From VAZQ01 sp963807865 (lineage in GTDB: Bacteria > Pseudomonadota > Alphaproteobacteria > Rhizobiales > Xanthobacteraceae): a DNA stretch of 64,000 bases. The stretch is taken from assembly GCA_963807865.1 (NCBI GenBank), contig CAWEDK010000034.1, forward strand, positions 62,001 to 126,000. Direction: 5' to 3'. Shown here in pieces: positions 35,834-44,443 of this stretch. The position numbers were made by a program, and so were the translations under genes. The first letter of the stretch is position 1. Every line of letters starts with the position of its first letter. Below the pieces are notes generated by a model that searched no databases, was not told the origin of the DNA, and saw only the letters and a list, made by a program, of their open reading frames with translations.

Positions 35834-37516
35834 ATGAAAATGGAGCCGGCGCCCGCCGTCCCGAGCTACGCGTTGCGGATCGAAAAGGACGTCGACGTTC
35901 CGATGCGCGACGGCGCGCGCCTGAAGGCCGATGTCTTCCGTCCGGACGCCGTCGGCAAGTTTCCCGCCATTCTCAATCTCGGGCCTTACCAGAAGGACAA
36001 GCTCTGGGTTCCTCCCGGCTCGCTCGAGGAGAAGCCCAACCCCTACATGAACTGGGAAACCGTCAACCCCGAATGGTGGGTGCCGCGTGGTTACGCGGCC
36101 GTGCGGGTCGACGGGCGCGGCAGCGGGAAGTCGCCCGGCCAGTGCGAGCCCTGGTCGCTCGCCGAGGCGATCGATTTCTACGACGCGATCGAATGGGCTG
36201 CCGCGCAGCCGTGGTGCAACGGCAAGGTCGGGCTGTCGGGCATTTCCTACTACGCGATCAACCAGTGGTTCGTCGCCAACCTGCAGCCGCCGTCGCTCGC
36301 CGCGATCATCCCGTGGGAGGGCTTCGCCGATCTCTACCGCGACGCGCTGTTCCATGGCGGCCTGCTCAGCGTATTCATGACCAACTGGTTCACCGCCCAC
36401 CTGATGCACCACACCGTCGGCCGCGCCTCGCAGTCGCTGCCGAACGGCTGGCAGGTGAACACGCTGCACTTCTGGCTCGGCAACAATCTGGACAGCGGCG
36501 CATTCCGCGGCGCGCAGGCGCAATGGGACAAGATCACGGTGCCGATGTTCACGGTCGGCAACTGGACCGGCATGGCGCTGCACCTGCGCGGTAATACCGA
36601 GGCGTTCATGCGCGCGGCCTCGAAGCACAAGAAGCTCCGCATCCAGAACGGCTCGCATGTCCATCCGTTCTATACCGAAGAAGGACGGCAGGATCAGATC
36701 CGGTTCTTCGATTATTGGCTCAAGGGCATCGACAACGGCGTCATGGATGAGCCGCCGGTCAAGCTTGCGATCCGCAAGGGCCGCGACGAGATCGAGTGGC
36801 GCTACGAGCACGAATGGCCGCTCGCGCGCACGCGCTGGCAGAAGCTCTATTTCGACCTCTCGCCACCGGCCGCCGGCATGCCGGCAAATTCCGCCGGGCT
36901 GGTCTCGACCAATCCGGACGAGATGAATTCGCGCACCTACCAGGCGACGAGCCTGGGCTCGATGGGCTCGACGTCGGCTGCGTCCTCGCAGGTGATGGGC
37001 GGCGGCATCAAGCCCGGCATGGGCATTTCGCTTGAGACGCCCCCGTTGCCGCAGGATGTCGAGGTGACCGGCCCGCTCGCCGCCAGCTTCTGGGTGTCGA
37101 GCTCGACCGAGGACATGGACCTGTTCCTGACGCTGCGCAATTTCGACGCCGATGGCAACGAAGTGATGGAGACCGGACAGCAGGGCACACCGGTGCCGGT
37201 GGCGAAGGGCTGGCTGCGGGTCTCGCATCGCGAGCTCGATCCCGAGCTGACGCTGCCTTACCGGCCGTACCACAAGCACACCCGCCGCCAGTATCTGAAG
37301 CCTGGCGAGATCGTGAAGGTCGACGTCGAGATCTGGCCGACCTCGATGGTGTTCAAGCGCGGCCACCGCATCCGGCTCGACGTCCAGCCGCGCGATGGCG
37401 CCGGCAGCCAGTCCTACATGCACTATCACGCGGACTACAACACCGGCACCAACACCATCTATGCCGGCGGCGAACGCAAGTCTTATTTGCTGCTGCCGGT
37501 GATTCCGGCAGCGTGA
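35834..37516 (+). CDS. CocE/NonD-family X-Pro dipeptidyl-peptidase-like hydrolase
   Basis: This 560-residue alpha/beta hydrolase contains PMRDGARLKADVFRPDA, RGYAAVRVDGRGSGKSPG, the nucleophile elbow VGLSGISYYAINQW (Ser in GISYYA) and a C-terminal jelly-roll domain with PLAASFWVSSSTEDMDLFLT and HRIRLDVQPRD. The CocE family hydrolyses esters or amides, such as cocaine esterase, glutaryl acylase and aminopeptidases. The in-frame region upstream of 35834 is the palindromic repeat, so MKMEPAPAVPSY was taken as start. It is co-directional with the Bug genes. Confidence 0.88.
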   Translation: MKMEPAPAVPSYALRIEKDVDVPMRDGARLKADVFRPDAVGKFPAILNLGPYQKDKLWVPPGSLEEKPNPYMNWETVNPEWWVPRGYAAVRVDGRGSGKSPGQCEPWSLAEAIDFYDAIEWAAAQPWCNGKVGLSGISYYAINQWFVANLQPPSLAAIIPWEGFADLYRDALFHGGLLSVFMTNWFTAHLMHHTVGRASQSLPNGWQVNTLHFWLGNNLDSGAFRGAQAQWDKITVPMFTVGNWTGMALHLRGNTEAFMRAASKHKKLRIQNGSHVHPFYTEEGRQDQIRFFDYWLKGIDNGVMDEPPVKLAIRKGRDEIEWRYEHEWPLARTRWQKLYFDLSPPAAGMPANSAGLVSTNPDEMNSRTYQATSLGSMGSTSAASSQVMGGGIKPGMGISLETPPLPQDVEVTGPLAASFWVSSSTEDMDLFLTLRNFDADGNEVMETGQQGTPVPVAKGWLRVSHRELDPELTLPYRPYHKHTRRQYLKPGEIVKVDVEIWPTSMVFKRGHRIRLDVQPRDGAGSQSYMHYHADYNTGTNTIYAGGERKSYLLLPVIPAA

Positions 37517-37581
37517 GTGTGAGAGATTTCGATTGCTGCCTCGTCGTGTGATCCGCGACTATGGCGGCGAACTCGGTGTGT

Positions 37582-37680
37582 TCCTTCTCCCCTTGGGGGA
37601 GAGGGTTGGGGTGAGGGGGTCACAAACTCTCGATGGACCTTAACCCCTCACCCCACCCCTCTCCCTATGGGAGAGGGAGC
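37582..37680. repeat. Palindromic intergenic repeat (CTCCCC..GGGGAG / CTCACCCC family)
   Basis: CTTCTCCCCTTGGGGGAGAG followed by TTGGGGTGAGG at the left mirrors CCTCACCCCACCCCTCTCCC and GGGAGAGGGAG at the right. This arrangement is widespread in alphaproteobacterial intergenic DNA. It lies between the CocE-like gene and tctB. Confidence 0.85.
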
Positions 37681-37736
37681 AGACTGCCGGTGCCTCGCGA
37701 ATTTCTGTTTTCGCGAACGTCGGTATAGGGGACGCG

Positions 37737-38237
37737 ATGATGACGACCGACCAGCCAAGTCCGTCCCCGCCCTGGCGCATGTTCGCGCACAAGAACGTGC
37801 TGGCCGGACTGATGTTCATGGGCGTCGCGGCGCTCGGCCTCTGGCTTTCGCGCAATTATCCGATCGGCACTGCGCTGCGCATGGGCACCGGCTACGTGCC
37901 GCGATTGTTGTGCTGGATTCTGCTCGGTCTGGGCGCCGTGATCTTTCTGCAGGGCATGTACGACGCTGCCGCGCGCGGCGTACGTGTCGCCGGCCGTGGC
38001 GGATCGGCCTGGCGGCCGTTGATCTTCGTGACGCTCAGTCTCGTCACTTTCGCGCTCACGCTCGAGTGGCTGGGTCTGGTGATTGCGATCCTGCTGCTGA
38101 TCGGCATCGGCGCCTTCGCGTCGCGCGATCTGCGGCCGATCGAGACGTTCGTCGCGGCGCTGGTGCTGATCGCGCTCTCCTGGGGCATCTTCATCGTCGG
38201 TCTCGGGCTGACGATCCCGGTCTGGCCGGAGTGGTAG
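37737..38237 (+). CDS. tctB: Tripartite tricarboxylate transporter small permease TctB
   Basis: This 166-residue protein with four hydrophobic segments (from NVLAGLMFMGVAALGLWL to WGIFIVGLGLTIPVWPEW) has the TctB features GTALRMGTGYVPRLL and C-terminal GLTIPVWP. It pairs with TctA, whose ATG follows directly after the stop. Together with a Bug/TctC protein they import di- and tricarboxylates. Confidence 0.88.
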   Translation: MMTTDQPSPSPPWRMFAHKNVLAGLMFMGVAALGLWLSRNYPIGTALRMGTGYVPRLLCWILLGLGAVIFLQGMYDAAARGVRVAGRGGSAWRPLIFVTLSLVTFALTLEWLGLVIAILLLIGIGAFASRDLRPIETFVAALVLIALSWGIFIVGLGLTIPVWPEW

Positions 38238-39741
38238 ATGGAGCTGTTCCAGAACCTCGCGCTCGGGTTTGGAATTGCGCTGACGCCGGCGAACCTGCTG
38301 TTTGCGCTGATCGGCGCGTTCATCGGCACGCTGATCGGCGTGCTGCCAGGGATCGGGCCGATCGCCACGATCGCGATGCTGCTCCCGCTCACCTTTCATC
38401 TCGAGCCGACGTCCGGCCTGATCATGCTGGCAGGAATCTTCTACGGTGCGCAGTATGGCGGCTCGACCACCGCGATCCTGGTCAATCTGCCGGGCGAGAC
38501 TTCGGCGGTCGTCACGTGCATCGACGGCCACCAGATGGCGCGCAAAGGCCGTGCCGGCGCGGCGCTGGCGGTGGCGGCGCTCGGTTCGTTCTTCGCTGGC
38601 ACCGTCGCGACCGCGCTGATCGCGACATTTGCGCCGCCGCTTGCGCGGATCGGACAATCGTTCGGTGCGCCGGAATACTTCTCGCTGATGGTGCTCGGGC
38701 TGATCGCCGCCGTGGTGCTGGCGCATGGCTCGGTGATCAAAGCGGTAGCGATGATCATTCTCGGCCTGCTGATCGGGCTGATTGGCACCGACGGCAATAC
38801 TGGCGGCACGCGCTTCACGTTTGGCATTACGGAGCTGACCGACGGGCTCGACGTCGCGACGTTGGCGATCGGAATTTTCGGCATCGGCGAGATCATCGCC
38901 AACCTGGCGCAGCCGCAGGAGGCGCGCTCCCTGGTCGTCGCAGAAGATTTCGCGGCTATGGCCGACGCGCGAAGACTTCCGGCGTGCCTGGCCCGCGGTG
39001 CTGCGCGGCACCGGGCTCGGTGCCGTGCTGGGCGTGCTGCCAGGCGGCGGCGCCACCTTGAGCGCATTCGCGGCCTATGCACTCGAAAAGAAGGTGTCGA
39101 AGCATCCCGACGAGTTCGGTCACGGCGCGGTCGAGGGCGTCGCCGGGCCGGAATCGGCCAACAATGCCGGCGCGCAGACCTCGTTCATTCCGATGCTGAC
39201 GCTCGGAATTCCCGGCAATGCCGTGATGGCGCTGATGATCGGCGCGCTCACCATCCACGGCATTCAGCCCGGCCCGCAGATCATGTCGGAGCGGCCGAAC
39301 GTGTTCTGGGGGATGATCGCCTCGATGTGGCTCGGCAACCTGATGCTGGTGATCATCAACCTGCCGCTGATCGGCATGTGGGTGCAGCTTCTGAAGGTGC
39401 CGTATCGCTTTCTGTTTCTGTCGATTCTGCTGTTCTGCGGCATCGGCGTCTATACGGTGAACAACGCCCCGGCGGCGGTGATGCTCGCCGCGTTCTTCGG
39501 CGTCGCCGGCTACGTGTTCATGCGGCTCGACTGCGAGCCGGCGCCGATGATCCTGGGCTTCGTGCTCGGCCCGCTGATGGAGGAGAACCTGCGCCGCGCC
39601 ATGCGCATTTCCGGCGGCGATCCGATGATCTTCGTCAACCGGCCGATCAGCCTCGGGCTGCTGATCGCGTCGCTGCTGCTGGTGCTGCTGGTCGCAATTC
39701 CCGCCATCCGCAGCAAGCGCGAGGAAGCGTTTCAGGAGTAG
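38238..39741 (+). pseudogene. tctA: Tripartite tricarboxylate transporter large permease TctA, frameshifted
   Basis: The first frame gives GTLIGVLPGIGPIATIAMLL, FYGAQYGGSTTAILVNLPGE and IGIFGIGEIIANL, the TctA N-terminal half. It then runs out of frame near 38943. The other frame continues with LWPTREDFRRAWPAVLRGT, LGVLPGGGATLSAFAAYALE and the C-terminal helices ending KREEAFQE. One extra base in GTCGCAGAAGATT (about 38941-38946) explains the break: without it the join reads VVAKISRLWPTRED. Intact, the protein would have about 500 residues. If real, the TctAB system of this region is inactive. Confidence 0.85.
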
Positions 39742-39749
39742 CGCGCTCT

Positions 39750-39855
39750 CGTCATTCCGGGGCCGTCCGCAGGACGGAGCCCGGAATCCACCGAGCCTTG
39801 CGTTTGTTGCCGGATGGATTCCGGATAGCCGCTTCGCGGCTTCCGGAATGACGAC
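39750..39855. repeat. Palindromic intergenic repeat (GTCATTCCGG...CCGGAATGAC family)
   Basis: GTCATTCCGGGGC at the left and TTCCGGAATGACGAC at the right are terminal arms, with internal dyads CCGGAATCCA / TGGATTCCGG and GCCGCTTCGCGGC. It lies between the convergent tctA and cysG ends and probably acts as a two-way terminator. Confidence 0.85.
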
Positions 39856-39861
39856 AAACCG

Positions 39862-40671
39862 TCAGTTCGCCGAGTGCAGAGGCGAAGCCGCAGTTTCCGG
39901 CATCTCTGGCGCCTGCGCGCCGACGGTCTCGAACGCCCGGCCGACGAAGACCAAGACCGGACCTGGATGCGCGAGCGTGCCGAGCTTCGTGGCGATGTCG
40001 GCGATCGTGCCGGAGACGATCGTCTCGTCCGGCCGGGTGGCGGCCGCGACCGCGACGGCCGGCGTTTCACGCGCAAGCCCGCTCGCGATCGCGCACTCGG
40101 CGAACTCTGCGATCGTGCGCTTGGGCATGTAGACCACGGTGCTGGCCGCCGGATCGGCGACGCTGCGCCAGTCGATGTCGTCCGGCAGGCGGCCGTTGGC
40201 GCCGTGGCCGGTGACGTACTGCAGCCGCCGCGCATCCCGGCGCTGGGTCAGCGACACGTTGAGGCGGGCGGCTGCTCCTTGCGCGGCCGTGATGCCGGGC
40301 ACGACCTCGACCTCGATGCCGGCGGCGCGGCAGGCCGCGATCTCCTCGCCGGCGCGGCCGAAGATCATCGGGTCGCCGCCCTTGAGCCGCACCACCCGCT
40401 TGCCGGCACGCGCCAGCGTCAGCATCAGTGCGTTGATCTCGTCCTGCCGGCAGGCCGGGCCGAAGCCGGTCTTGCCGACCATGAATTTTTTCGCCTCGCG
40501 GCGCGCGTAGTCGAGGATGGCGGGCGCCACCAAGTCGTCGATCAGGATGGCGTCGGCGGTTTGCAGCGCGCGCACCGCGCGCAGCGTCAGCAGTTCGGGA
40601 TCGCCCGGCCCGGCGCCGACCAGCGTGACGCAGCCGGCTTGTGCGCCGCGCTGCCTCGCCGCCGCCCGCAT
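39862..40671 (-). CDS. cysG: Uroporphyrinogen-III C-methyltransferase domain of siroheme synthase
   Basis: This 269-residue SUMT domain has GAGPGDPELLTLRAVRALQ, VRLKGGDPMIFGRAGEE, VVPGITAAQGAAARLNVSLT and TVVYMPKRTIAEFA. It methylates uroporphyrinogen III twice with SAM to precorrin-2 for siroheme, the cofactor of nitrite/sulfite reductase. The preceding sequence encodes the CysG N-terminal domain in other frames, so this is the C-terminal part of a fused siroheme synthase separated by a frameshift near 40670. An ATG (MRAAARQRG) at 40671 could still allow separate translation. Confidence 0.8.
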   Translation of the reverse strand: MRAAARQRGAQAGCVTLVGAGPGDPELLTLRAVRALQTADAILIDDLVAPAILDYARREAKKFMVGKTGFGPACRQDEINALMLTLARAGKRVVRLKGGDPMIFGRAGEEIAACRAAGIEVEVVPGITAAQGAAARLNVSLTQRRDARRLQYVTGHGANGRLPDDIDWRSVADPAASTVVYMPKRTIAEFAECAIASGLARETPAVAVAAATRPDETIVSGTIADIATKLGTLAHPGPVLVFVGRAFETVGAQAPEMPETAASPLHSAN

Positions 40672-41303
40672 CGGTCATCAGCCGGTCGAAGTCCGCGGTC
40701 GCCGGCTCCCGCTCCGGATGCGTGAGCGCGAGCGCGGCGAACCGCTGCCAGAACCGCCGCCGCACCGGCGTCGGCAATCCGGATTGCCGCAGCACGCGTG
40801 CGCCAGCGTTGCGCCGCCTCGCCCCAGCGGGCGAAGCCGCGCGGGATCAGTGCCTCGATCCGCGCGCGGATCGCCTGGCCGAATGCCGGCGCGGCACCGT
40901 CGGTCGAAATGCCGATGACGAGCGGCGAGCGGTTGACGATCGCGCCGAAGGCGAAATCGCAGAACGCCGGCTTGTCGATCACGTTGACCGGAACGCCCCG
41001 CGACCGCGCTGCCTGCGCAAACCGTGCCGCCTCGGCATCATAGTCAAATTCCCCGACTGCGATCGCGGCGTCGGCGAAATCCGAAGCTTCCCAGCCGCGC
41101 GCGCGCAGCACGATCGCGCCACGCGGCGGCTGTGTGGCGACACCGCGGAGATCGTCGCCCGCCGCCTCGCCATAGACCTCGACGGTCGCGCCCGCAGCGG
41201 ACAGCAGCTCGGCCTTCCAGGCCGCCGCCGCACCGTTGCCAGCAACGAGCGCACGCTTGCCGTCGAGCGCGAGAAACACCGGCAGCCGCGCCAGCGGCGC
41301 CAT
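40672..41303 (-). pseudogene. cysG: Siroheme synthase N-terminal domain (precorrin-2 dehydrogenase/ferrochelatase), frameshifted
   Basis: The start MAPLARLPVFLALDGKRALV, the NAD-binding GNGAAAAWKAELL and the later FCDFAFGAIVNRSPLVIGIS and TDGAAPAFGQAIRARIE form the CysG N-terminal domain, which oxidises precorrin-2 and inserts iron. After RWGEAAQRWRTR the frame is lost: one missing base near 40797 moves the expected VLRQSGLPTPVRRRFWQRF linker to a second frame. A second shift near 40670 leads to the SUMT domain. Two breaks in one gene needed by the adjacent reductases suggest assembly indels rather than decay. An upstream in-frame ATG at 41345 overlaps nasA. Confidence 0.75.
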
Positions 41304-41319
41304 CCGCGGAGGCGGCGCC

Positions 41320-44190
41320 TCAGTGGGTATGCGAACGGCGTGCATGGGCGACCATCCGTTTGAGTTCGGGCAGACACGATCCGCAATTGGTGCCGGCGCG
41401 CAGCAGCGCGCCGATCTCGGCGACGCTGCGGGCCGTGCCAGCGTCCACCGCTGCCTGAACCGTCTCCGCGCCGACGCCGAAGCATGCACAGATCATCGGA
41501 CCGCTGCCCGCAATGGCGTCCGTCGAAATTCGCGCCGCGAACCCGCCGTCGGCAATGTCGGCTTCCGAAAATGCCGACGCATCCCAGGGCGCGGCATCCG
41601 CCGGCCCGACATAGAGGCAGCCCTCGAGCGTGCCGTCGACGAATGCCGCGGCGCCGTAACGTCCGCCGTCGAGCGTCTCGGCGAGCCGAGACTCGCCGCT
41701 CAGCGCGCGGTGCGCGAAGTCGTGCCAGAGCAGCGGCCCCTGGGTGCTGGCGAGCCGGTACTCGGTACCGCTCCCGGTCGTCACGCGCGCCCACCAGGTA
41801 CCGCTGGGCAGAGCGAGATCGCCGCGGCTGCGCACATAGCCGCGCACCGGAAAATCAACCGGTGCGATCGCGGCCGGCGTCGCCTTCGCCTCCGGCTGGC
41901 CGGAGAACGGGTCGGTGCACGGCGAGACCAGATCGCCGACGCGCGCCGACGAGGCGGTCTGATCGCTCCAGTGGATCGGCACGAACAGCGAGCCCGGGCG
42001 CTGGCTTTCACTCACCACCACCTTGACGACACACGACCCGTGGACGGTCGAGATGCGGGCAAACCCGTCGGCGTCGAGCCCGGCAGCGGCGGCGTCGTGC
42101 GGATGTACCTCGACAAACGGCTCCGGCAGGTGCGCGGCGAGCTTCGCGCTGAGGCCGGTGCGCGTCATGGTGTGCCACTGGTCGCGCACGCGGCCGGTGT
42201 TGAGCCGCAGCGGAAACGACTCGGTCGTTGCCTCGCTCAACGATGGCTGCTCGACCGCGATGAAGCGCGCCCGGCGGTCGGGCGTGAAGAAGCCGCCGTC
42301 GGCGAAGAACCGTTTGTCGCCGCAATCGGTGCTCGTCGAGCTCATCGCCGGATCGTGCCGCACATTACCCTCCCCCCGCGAAGCGGTGGGGAGGGTCGCG
42401 AGCGAAGCGAGCGGGGTGGGGGGTGATGCCGTCGCGCAAGGGGACCCCCCACCCCCGACCCCTCCCCACCGCTCCGCTTCGCTGCGCGGGGGGAGGGGAG
42501 ATGGCAGGGGCGCATCGGGTCGAGAAATATCATGAGATGTGACCGGCCATTGCACCGGCGCGAGGGCGTCGAATTCGGCGTCGCTGATGTTCGCCAGTCC
42601 GCCGAGATCGAAGTCGCGCGCACCATCGTTTTCGAACGCCGACAGTGCGGCGTGCTCGCGGAAGACATCCGCCGCCGAGCGAAAGCCGAACGCGTCGGCG
42701 TAGCCCATGCGTCGCGCCACCTCGGTGACGATCCACCAGTCCGGCCTGGCTTCGCCCGGCGATGACAGGAACGCACGCTGGCGCGAAATGCAGCGTTCGG
42801 AATTGGTGACCGTGCCGTCCTTCTCGCCCCACGCGGCGGCCGGCAGCAGCACATGCGCACCCGCGTCGATGGTGTCGTTCGCGGTGACGTTCTCGGAAAT
42901 GACGAACAGGTCGAGCTTCTTCAGCGCCGCGCGCACCGCACCGGCGTTTGGCAGCGACACCGCCGGATTGGTCGCCATCACCCACAGCGCCTTGATCTCG
43001 CCGTGTGCGATCGCCTCGAACATCTGCACCGCCTTGAGGCCTTCGCGCTCCGCCATGCGCGGCGCCGTCCAGAACCGCCGCACCCGGTCGATATCTCCGG
43101 GCGTGAACGCCATGTGCGCGGCAAGCTGGTTGGCGAGCCCGCCGACCTCGCGTCCGCCCATCGCGTTGGGCTGGCCGGTCAGTGAGAACGGACCCATGCC
43201 GGGCCGGCCAATGCGGCCGGTCGCCAGGTGGCAATTGATGATGGCGTTGACTTTGTCGGTGCCCTGCGCCGACTGGTTGACGCCCTGAGAGTAGCAGGTG
43301 ACGACCCGCGCGGTGGCGCCGAACAGTTCGAAGAAGCTCGCGACGTCGGCCGGGGCGAGGCCGGTCGCGCGCGCGGTCACGGCAATATCCGGTGCGATCT
43401 CGCGGGCGCGCGCCAGCGCATCGTCGAAACCAGCCGTGTTCCGGTCGACATAGGCGCGATCGATCAGTCCGCGATCGGCGAGATGCGCGAGCAGGCCGCA
43501 GAACAACGCGGTGTCGGTGCCGGGCGCGATCGGCAGGAAGAGATCGGCTTCCTCGCCCGTCACGGTGCGGCGCGGATCGATCACGACGATGCGGGCGGCG
43601 CGTTCGGTCTTGTTGCGCACCATCCGCTGGAACAGCACCGGATGACACCAGGCGGCATTCGAGCCGACCAGCACGATCAGATCGGCGTCGTCGAGATCGG
43701 CGTAGACTCCCGGCACCGTATCGGCGCCGAAGGCGCGGCGATGGCCGGCGACCGATGACGCCATGCACAGGCGGGAGTTGGTGTCGACATTGGACGAGCC
43801 GAGGAAGCCCTTCATCAGCTTGTTGGCGACGTAATAGTCCTCGGTCAGCAATTGGCCGGACAGATAGAACGCTACCGCGCCGGGACCGTCGCGCTCGATG
43901 ATCTCGCGCATCCGCTGCGCGACCGTGTCGAGCGCGTGCGGCCAGCCGGTGCGCGCGAGACTGCCGTCGGGTTGCCGCACCATCGGATGCAGCAGGCGGC
44001 TATCGAGGCCGAGCGTCTCATCGAGCGCGGAGCCCTTGGAACACAGCCGGCCGAAATTCGCCGGGTGCGCCGGATCGCCCGCCACGGCCGCGCCGCCGCG
44101 TCCGTCCGGCTGCATGATCAGTCCGCAACCTACGCCACAGTACGGACACGTGGTGCGAATGGCAGGCCGGTGCGGTGCGTGCGCGTTCAT
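41320..44190 (-). CDS. nasA: Assimilatory nitrate reductase catalytic subunit with C-terminal [2Fe-2S] domain and an in-frame repeat insertion
   Basis: This 956-residue molybdopterin enzyme has an N-terminal [4Fe-4S] motif in TTCPYCGVGCGL plus C50 (C15, C18, C22, C50), Mo-cofactor blocks such as NTNSRLCMASS-like DTNSRLCMASSVAGH and LTGQPNAMGGREVGGLANQL, and a C-terminal BFD-like [2Fe-2S] domain with ICACFGVG and GTNCGSCLPELK. It reduces nitrate to nitrite in the cytoplasm. Residues about 564-608 are encoded by a palindromic repeat (42366-42500): low-complexity PLPSPLPPRSEAERWGG and ASPPTPLASLATLP, lying between ALAPVQWPV and FFADGGFFTPDRRARF. The frame stays open, so an enlarged loop is possible. 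Confidence 0.92.
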   Translation of the reverse strand: MNAHAPHRPAIRTTCPYCGVGCGLIMQPDGRGGAAVAGDPAHPANFGRLCSKGSALDETLGLDSRLLHPMVRQPDGSLARTGWPHALDTVAQRMREIIERDGPGAVAFYLSGQLLTEDYYVANKLMKGFLGSSNVDTNSRLCMASSVAGHRRAFGADTVPGVYADLDDADLIVLVGSNAAWCHPVLFQRMVRNKTERAARIVVIDPRRTVTGEEADLFLPIAPGTDTALFCGLLAHLADRGLIDRAYVDRNTAGFDDALARAREIAPDIAVTARATGLAPADVASFFELFGATARVVTCYSQGVNQSAQGTDKVNAIINCHLATGRIGRPGMGPFSLTGQPNAMGGREVGGLANQLAAHMAFTPGDIDRVRRFWTAPRMAEREGLKAVQMFEAIAHGEIKALWVMATNPAVSLPNAGAVRAALKKLDLFVISENVTANDTIDAGAHVLLPAAAWGEKDGTVTNSERCISRQRAFLSSPGEARPDWWIVTEVARRMGYADAFGFRSAADVFREHAALSAFENDGARDFDLGGLANISDAEFDALAPVQWPVTSHDISRPDAPLPSPLPPRSEAERWGGVGGGGSPCATASPPTPLASLATLPTASRGEGNVRHDPAMSSTSTDCGDKRFFADGGFFTPDRRARFIAVEQPSLSEATTESFPLRLNTGRVRDQWHTMTRTGLSAKLAAHLPEPFVEVHPHDAAAAGLDADGFARISTVHGSCVVKVVVSESQRPGSLFVPIHWSDQTASSARVGDLVSPCTDPFSGQPEAKATPAAIAPVDFPVRGYVRSRGDLALPSGTWWARVTTGSGTEYRLASTQGPLLWHDFAHRALSGESRLAETLDGGRYGAAAFVDGTLEGCLYVGPADAAPWDASAFSEADIADGGFAARISTDAIAGSGPMICACFGVGAETVQAAVDAGTARSVAEIGALLRAGTNCGSCLPELKRMVAHARRSHTH
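42366..42500. repeat. Palindromic repeat inside nasA (CCTCCCC/GGGGAGG family)
   Basis: ACCCTCCCCCCGCGAAGCGG with GGTGGGGAGGGT, a central GAGCGAAGCGAGC, and GACCCCTCCCCACCGCTCCG with GCGGGGGGAGGGG closely match the intergenic repeat at 35661-35797. Here it is entirely within the nitrate reductase reading frame and encodes about 45 residues without a stop. Confidence 0.88.
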
Positions 44191-44261
44191 CGCCGCTCAA
44201 CGGCTCTGCAAGCTTTCTCCTCAAGAGGGAGAGATCGGGATAGCAGCGCCAACTCAAGCAT

Positions 44262-44411
44262 GCTTCCCGGGCGCAGCGCAGCGGCGCAGCCTCTTGGCTG
44301 CCCTGGTGCGCTGCAGACCCGGGATCGTAACAGGCACCGCCTGCGCAACGGTCCCGGATCAGCGGTGCACCGTTCCGCTGACGCTTCACGCTGCACCGCG
44401 TCCGGGACACG
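44262..44411. repeat. Palindromic intergenic repeat between nasA and the flavoprotein gene
   Basis: Two dyads: TTCCCGGGCGCAGCGCA pairs with TGCGCTGCAGACCCGGGA, and GGTCCCGGATCAGCGGTGCA pairs with GCTGCACCGCGTCCGGGAC. It fills most of the 253-base gap in an otherwise tight operon and could form strong secondary structure in the message. Confidence 0.75.
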
Positions 44412-44443
44412 AGAAAGGGTGCCTGCGCTCGGCATGATCCGCC

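Noticed and set aside
38930..38960. Programmed ribosomal frameshifting in tctA (and similarly in cysG)
   Set aside because: No slippery heptamer or downstream pseudoknot-like structure is apparent, and neither family is known for programmed shifts; an indel is simpler.
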